Shown here: piece by piece, positions 7,003-9,634 of the stretch
Layout of the letters: every line of letters begins with the position of its first letter
Position numbering within the stretch: the stretch's first letter is position 1
DNA from: Bacteroidota bacterium
GTDB taxonomy: Bacteria > Bacteroidota > Bacteroidia > Chitinophagales > Saprospiraceae
Direction of reading: 5' to 3'
DNA length: 9,634 nt
NCBI GenBank assembly: GCA_018969455.1
Contig: JAGWYI010000116.1
Location: 1 to 9,634 of the forward strand
Notes under the pieces: generated by a model
Told to the model about the DNA's origin: nothing
Databases searched by the model: none
The model's input: only the letters and a program-made list of their open reading frames with translations
Program-made: the position numbers and the translations under genes

Positions 7003-7761
7003 TTATTTTTTGCAATCCGGATTAATGCCCGACACGTAATTTCCAACCGCATCAATTTCGGTGGCGGTTTCGGCGCCGGAAAAGCCCGTAATCATTTCGT
7101 TGTGAATATTTTGCAGGTATTGGTTCAGGAAATCCTGAGCCAGGGGCATGTAGCTCCAGTGCCAGCGTTCTTCGTTGTATCCGTTGGGGCGCGCGGGGCC
7201 TTTTTCGGAGTAGGGTTGACAAAAGCCGAATTCGTGGGCGTGTGCGGCCAGCCAATCGTAGGTAGTGGCGTATGCGCCGCCTTTTTTGAAGGAGGGGTTG
7301 TTGAGGTCATTGAGGTCTACATCGGTGCCCCAGTGGTGTCGGGATGCGCCGGGCATGGCCGAGTATTCGAGGATTTTGAGTGCGCGTGCTTGGGGGGCGG
7401 GTGCTTCTTTGGCGAAACGGGTCCATTTGCCTTCCCAAATGTCTTTTTGTTGCCAAAAAGTGCGGGTAGAAGAGATGATGCGGAGTGTCACCCCGTCTTT
7501 TTTTGCTGCTTCAAACATTTTTTTGAAGGCTTCCAGGGTTTCCTTGCGCAGCATCATGCCGGGTTTGTTGGTGTAGGGCGCGGAAACAGGCACAAAATCG
7601 GGGTGTGTGGCCGGGTCGAATTTCCCGAGCAGATAATCCAGGTTTACGGGATAAACCGCGGTTGGGCGCACCGGGGCAGCGGAGGGTGTTGCCAACTGGC
7701 CGTTGTTGCAGGCCAGGGCAAGCAGAAAAGCCAGGGTAAAAACCAAACTCAGGAAGCGCAT
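7003..7761 (-). CDS. VanY-like D-alanyl-D-alanine carboxypeptidase lipoprotein
   Basis: Protein of 252 aa. The N-terminus is a lipoprotein signal ending in LALAC (Cys18), so it should be anchored in the envelope facing peptidoglycan. The zinc peptidase core of the VanY (M15B) family is complete: SRHHWGTDVD (140-149), matching SxHxxGxAxD with zinc ligands His142 and Asp149, and ERWHWSY (198-204) with catalytic Glu198 and third ligand His201. Upstream ISSTR (96-100) fits the conserved substrate-side Arg region. It should trim D-Ala-D-Ala ends or cross-link precursors in the cell wall. The start at 7761 overlaps the end of the thioredoxin gene by 13 nt; the longer open frame to 8025 is antigenic noise over that gene in another frame. 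It carries two further cysteines, Cys181 and Cys250. Confidence 0.9.
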   Translation of the reverse strand: MRFLSLVFTLAFLLALACNNGQLATPSAAPVRPTAVYPVNLDYLLGKFDPATHPDFVPVSAPYTNKPGMMLRKETLEAFKKMFEAAKKDGVTLRIISSTRTFWQQKDIWEGKWTRFAKEAPAPQARALKILEYSAMPGASRHHWGTDVDLNDLNNPSFKKGGAYATTYDWLAAHAHEFGFCQPYSEKGPARPNGYNEERWHWSYMPLAQDFLNQYLQNIHNEMITGFSGAETATEIDAVGNYVSGINPDCKK

Positions 7762-8060
7762 GCCGGTACGAAGGTATCGATGATTTGTTTGAGTGCTTCT
7801 TTGGTAAAAACGCCCGTGTCGCGCCAATGAGCTACGCCGTTTTTGTACAGCATAAAAGCCGGAACGCCCATAACCTTCATGGAAACCGCCCAATCGAGGT
7901 GCTCGTCGATGTCGACGGTCACGATATCGAGTCGCTCGCCCATTTCCTCCCGGAGTTGTTCCATGATGGGCAGCATGGTTTTGCACGGAGCGCACCAGTT
8001 GGCCCAAAAATCGAGCAAAACCCATTTGTCTTGATGCATCACATTGGCCAGGGAATCCAT
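7749..8060 (-). CDS. Thioredoxin
   Basis: Protein of 103 aa, a nearly minimal cytoplasmic thioredoxin with no signal peptide. Active site FWANWCAPCK has Cys23 and Cys26; WCAPC replaces the common WCGPC. The cis-proline loop is MGVPAFMLYKNG (Pro67), and IVTVDIDEH (46-54) is the usual central strand. It would reduce cytoplasmic disulfides using thioredoxin reductase, which is not in the window. It is the first gene of a minus-strand run that continues through the VanY-like, Prx-like, nadC and oxygenase genes; its stop overlaps the next start by 13 nt. The ATG at 8060 gives a normal N-terminus. Which numbered trx paralogue this is cannot be told. Confidence 0.92.
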   Translation of the reverse strand: MDSLANVMHQDKWVLLDFWANWCAPCKTMLPIMEQLREEMGERLDIVTVDIDEHLDWAVSMKVMGVPAFMLYKNGVAHWRDTGVFTKEALKQIIDTFVPACAS

Positions 8061-8233
8061 AGCAGTTTCATTTAAGGCTGCAAGATACCGCGCATTTTAT
8101 CGGCAGAGCGGTATTTTTTAGAAAAAAACAATGCGTTCGGGTTGCGAAATGTTGGCATGCGGACAATCGAATAGCAGGCGCTCTGCCGATATTTGTCGGA
8201 CAAAACCAACTTTCACCTTTCAAAACATAGATT
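8061..8233. promoter_or_regulatory. Divergent intergenic region with two competing inverted repeats
   Basis: These 173 nt separate the minus-strand thioredoxin operon from the plus-strand DoxX-like gene. A perfect 13-bp inverted repeat has arms TATCGGCAGAGCG (8098-8110) and CGCTCTGCCGATA (8179-8191). A second stem, TACCGC (8086-8091) with GCGGTA (8108-8113), shares three bases with the first and is followed by six T on the plus strand. A possible minus-strand -7 element is TATCTTGC (8087-8080). No small gene was found. Confidence 0.5.
8192..8221 (+). promoter_or_regulatory. Possible Bacteroidota-type promoter for the doxX-like gene
   Basis: TTTG at 8192-8195 is followed, after 18 nt, by CACCTTTC at 8214-8221, a partial match to TAnnTTTG. 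The spacing suits the Bacteroidota -33/-7 pattern and the start codon follows at 8234, which would leave a very short leader. The -7 match is incomplete, so this is tentative. Confidence 0.3.
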
Positions 8234-8617
8234 ATGAAATTCAGTTTCGATTTGCTGGTGCGCCTTGCGGTGGCAGTCATTTTGTTTCAGACGCTTTTTT
8301 TCAAGTTTACCGGCGCCGAGGAAAGCAAGTACATTTTTTCCACCCTGGGCGCTGAACCGGTGGGCCGCATAGGATCGGGCATTGTGGAGTTGATTGCGGT
8401 AATTTTAATCTTGAACCCTGGCACCACGGCCATTGGCGCGGTGCTGTCGCTGGGCGTGATCACGGGCGCGATACTGAGTCACCTGTTTATATTGGGCATC
8501 GACATCAAGGGTGATGGCGGCTTGTTGTTTTACCTTGCATTGGCGGTATTTGTGGGCAGTATTTTGTTGATTTGGCCGCGTCGCAAGACATTGCCGTTTG
8601 TGGGCCAGTATTTGTAG
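8234..8617 (+). CDS. DoxX-like four-helix membrane protein
   Basis: Protein of 127 aa with four likely membrane helices (about 7-25, 46-60, 64-88 and 97-114) and short loops, ending in a basic patch (WPRRK at 114-118). The layout, FFKFTGAEE (22-30) after helix 1, and a Glu within helix 2 (Glu52) agree with the DoxX/DoxX-like family of inner-membrane proteins. The biochemical role of most such proteins is unknown; some work with redox partners, which makes the thioredoxin operon next door notable but proves nothing. It is a single-gene plus-strand unit, divergent from the thioredoxin gene and ended by the hairpin just downstream. Confidence 0.8.
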   Translation: MKFSFDLLVRLAVAVILFQTLFFKFTGAEESKYIFSTLGAEPVGRIGSGIVELIAVILILNPGTTAIGAVLSLGVITGAILSHLFILGIDIKGDGGLLFYLALAVFVGSILLIWPRRKTLPFVGQYL

Positions 8618-8620
8618 GAA

Positions 8621-8666
8621 TAAGTCGTAGCACGGATTGGGTTGTCCCAATCCGTGCTACGACTTA
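8621..8666. terminator. Perfect 21-bp hairpin between convergent genes (terminator or REP-like element)
   Basis: The left arm is 8621-8641 and the right arm 8646-8666; they are perfectly complementary over 21 bp with loop TTGT. It lies directly after the DoxX-like stop (8617) and contains the TAA stop (8666-8664) of the facing gene. The stem is GC-containing and has no U-run after either arm, so it may act on both strands as an RNA hairpin or be a dispersed palindromic repeat. The arm carries GTAG (8627-8630). Confidence 0.8.
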
Positions 8667-9242
8667 CATACGCGGCGAAGCACAATACACGGTAATAAAA
8701 ATCAGGGCGAGTTTCGTGGCGTAACCCACTTTTTCGTCCAAATGATCTTCAATAGCCCAGTCTCGCGGATCCCTGGCGCGCAGGGTATACATGTAAAACG
8801 TACCATGTCCGGAATCCTGGACCAGCCATTCGTCGAGTTGGGAGGTATATTTGCTTTTGATTTCCAGGGCAATGGTATTATCGGTTACCCGCCATTGGGT
8901 AAAATCGCGCGGGAAAACGGGTCGGAGGGTAATGATATCCCCATCGTAGGTACGCAATTCCCATTCGGAGGGATTGTCTTTCCATTTGGCCCGGATGGTA
9001 CCGCGCATCGAATCGGTTTCGAATTCCCATTCCGACCAGTCTTCCCGGATTTGCAGCCAGCGTTGTTTGATTTCGCCGCTTTTATATTCTTCCGTTTCTT
9101 CCGCATCCTGCGTGGGCAGGCTGAAGAGTTCCCATTCTACAAAAGAATCGTTCCAGCGGGTGCTGATGGTATGCAGCACCTGCGCCCGCGCGTATGTGCA
9201 GGCGAGCGAGGTGGCAAAAAGCATAAGAACCACGCGATTCAT
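8664..9242 (-). CDS. Secreted protein with six tryptophan-centred repeats, unknown function
   Basis: Protein of 192 aa. Residues 1-20 are a signal peptide (cleavage likely at ARA/Q), so it is exported. The mature part is made of short strand-like repeats, each with a basic start, an aromatic residue and then an (E/D/Q)W pair or equivalent followed by a hydrophobic residue and often an Asp. The key tryptophans are Trp37, Trp72, Trp94, Trp117, Trp139 and Trp162: apart from the first interval, which holds an acidic insert (about 43-56), they are 22-23 residues apart. A hydrophobic strand (178-187) ends the protein. I do not recognise the family. It follows the DUF3127 gene by 5 nt, so the two are probably co-transcribed. 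Its stop codon lies in the 21-bp hairpin. Confidence 0.75.
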   Translation of the reverse strand: MNRVVLMLFATSLACTYARAQVLHTISTRWNDSFVEWELFSLPTQDAEETEEYKSGEIKQRWLQIREDWSEWEFETDSMRGTIRAKWKDNPSEWELRTYDGDIITLRPVFPRDFTQWRVTDNTIALEIKSKYTSQLDEWLVQDSGHGTFYMYTLRARDPRDWAIEDHLDEKVGYATKLALIFITVYCASPRM

Positions 9243-9247
9243 GGCGC

Positions 9248-9625
9248 TTAGAAGGGCAAATCGTCCATATTTCCACTTACAGGGGGCGCCTCATTGTAAT
9301 TGGGGAATGGATCGGTAGGGAAACGTTCATCGGCCTTATGGTTATTGGAATCGCCTCCACCTGCGCGCACCATGCGCCAGGCATTGAGGTTGGTGAGGTA
9401 TTTTCCGTTCCATTCGCGGCCGCGCAGGTCGAAGGATACTTTTACCACATCGCCTTCCCGGAATTCGTCGAGCATGGCGCAGCGGTCTTGAACGGCCTGA
9501 AATTTAATGAGTTGCGGATAATTTCCGTCGGGTACTTCTAGCACAAATTCGCGTGCCTGGAAGCTGGACGATTTGGATTCAGTGGGGAAAATGCGGTGCA
9601 ATTTGCCTTCTACTTCAAAAGCCAT
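9248..9625 (-). CDS. DUF3127 OB-fold-like protein with SSB-type acidic tail
   Basis: Protein of 125 aa. Residues 1-87 match the Bacteroidota DUF3127 pattern from memory: an initial FEVEGKL strand, the EFVLE strand (26-30), IKFQAVQD (40-47), GDVVKVSFDLRGREW (58-72) and LNAWRM (80-85). The arrangement suggests a small OB-fold beta-barrel. A polar linker (about 88-118) leads to a C-terminal tip MDDLPF (120-125), like the DDIPF tip of single-stranded DNA-binding protein that recruits partner proteins. It may bind single-stranded DNA or join SSB-partner networks, but no function is established. The ATG at 9625 gives the normal start. The W-repeat protein gene lies 5 nt downstream; the promoter would be beyond the right edge. 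Confidence 0.87.
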   Translation of the reverse strand: MAFEVEGKLHRIFPTESKSSSFQAREFVLEVPDGNYPQLIKFQAVQDRCAMLDEFREGDVVKVSFDLRGREWNGKYLTNLNAWRMVRAGGGDSNNHKADERFPTDPFPNYNEAPPVSGNMDDLPF

Positions 9626-9634
9626 GGTTTGGAT

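Noticed and set aside
7762..8025. N-terminal extension of the VanY-like protein
   Set aside because: It lies over the thioredoxin coding region in another frame, is rich in Arg and Gly without a domain, and the lipoprotein signal at 7761 gives a better start.
1..9634. Defence, phage or transposon system
   Set aside because: No nuclease, helicase, methylase, toxin pair, transposase or integrase domain is visible in any frame I read.

Overview
The window looks like chromosomal DNA of a Bacteroidota bacterium, perhaps from the Saprospiria/Chitinophagia side (the class is a guess). The reasons are a Bacteroidota-type DUF3127 protein with an SSB-like tail, a bacterial geranylgeranylglyceryl phosphate synthase, a long-armed TlpA-type protein, A-rich leaders without clear Shine-Dalgarno sites, and a TTAGTTG-type tandem repeat. 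No tRNA, rRNA, insertion sequence, phage gene or CRISPR array is visible. Most genes are recognisable housekeeping or envelope/redox functions. Two proteins (the outer-membrane-type protein and the W-repeat protein) are not recognised at family level.

Layout. Left block, minus strand (1-2803): a TlpA-like periplasmic thioredoxin protein is followed by a GGGP synthase, then by a short heptamer repeat and G-rich spacer, then by the N-terminal half of rsgA, which runs off the left edge. Middle, plus strand (2913-4488): a secreted, probable outer-membrane beta-barrel protein and a lipoprotein alpha/beta hydrolase that is AT-richer than its surroundings. This block ends in a long palindrome at 4495-4536, shared with the convergent gene. 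Central operon, minus strand (8060 down to 4564): thioredoxin, then a VanY-like lipoprotein carboxypeptidase, a peroxiredoxin-like CxxC protein, nadC (quinolinate phosphoribosyltransferase), and an isopenicillin-N-synthase-like 2-oxoglutarate/Fe(II) oxygenase. Genes in this run overlap or lie within about 20 nt of each other. Right block: a single plus-strand DoxX-like membrane protein (8234-8617) ends at a perfect 21-bp hairpin (8621-8666). Facing it is a minus-strand pair: DUF3127, then a secreted protein with a regular 22-23-residue tryptophan repeat.

How the genes may work together: the central operon mixes thiol-redox proteins, cell-wall trimming and NAD synthesis. No single pathway is proven, but the tight spacing implies co-transcription. 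Three thioredoxin-fold proteins and a DoxX-like protein lie within 7 kb. The most unusual items are the W-repeat protein coupled to an SSB-tailed DUF3127 protein, the 21-bp hairpin that contains that protein's stop codon, mutually exclusive stems upstream of doxX, and heptamer repeats that begin in the GGGP synthase stop codon. I do not see a complete new defence or mobile system here.
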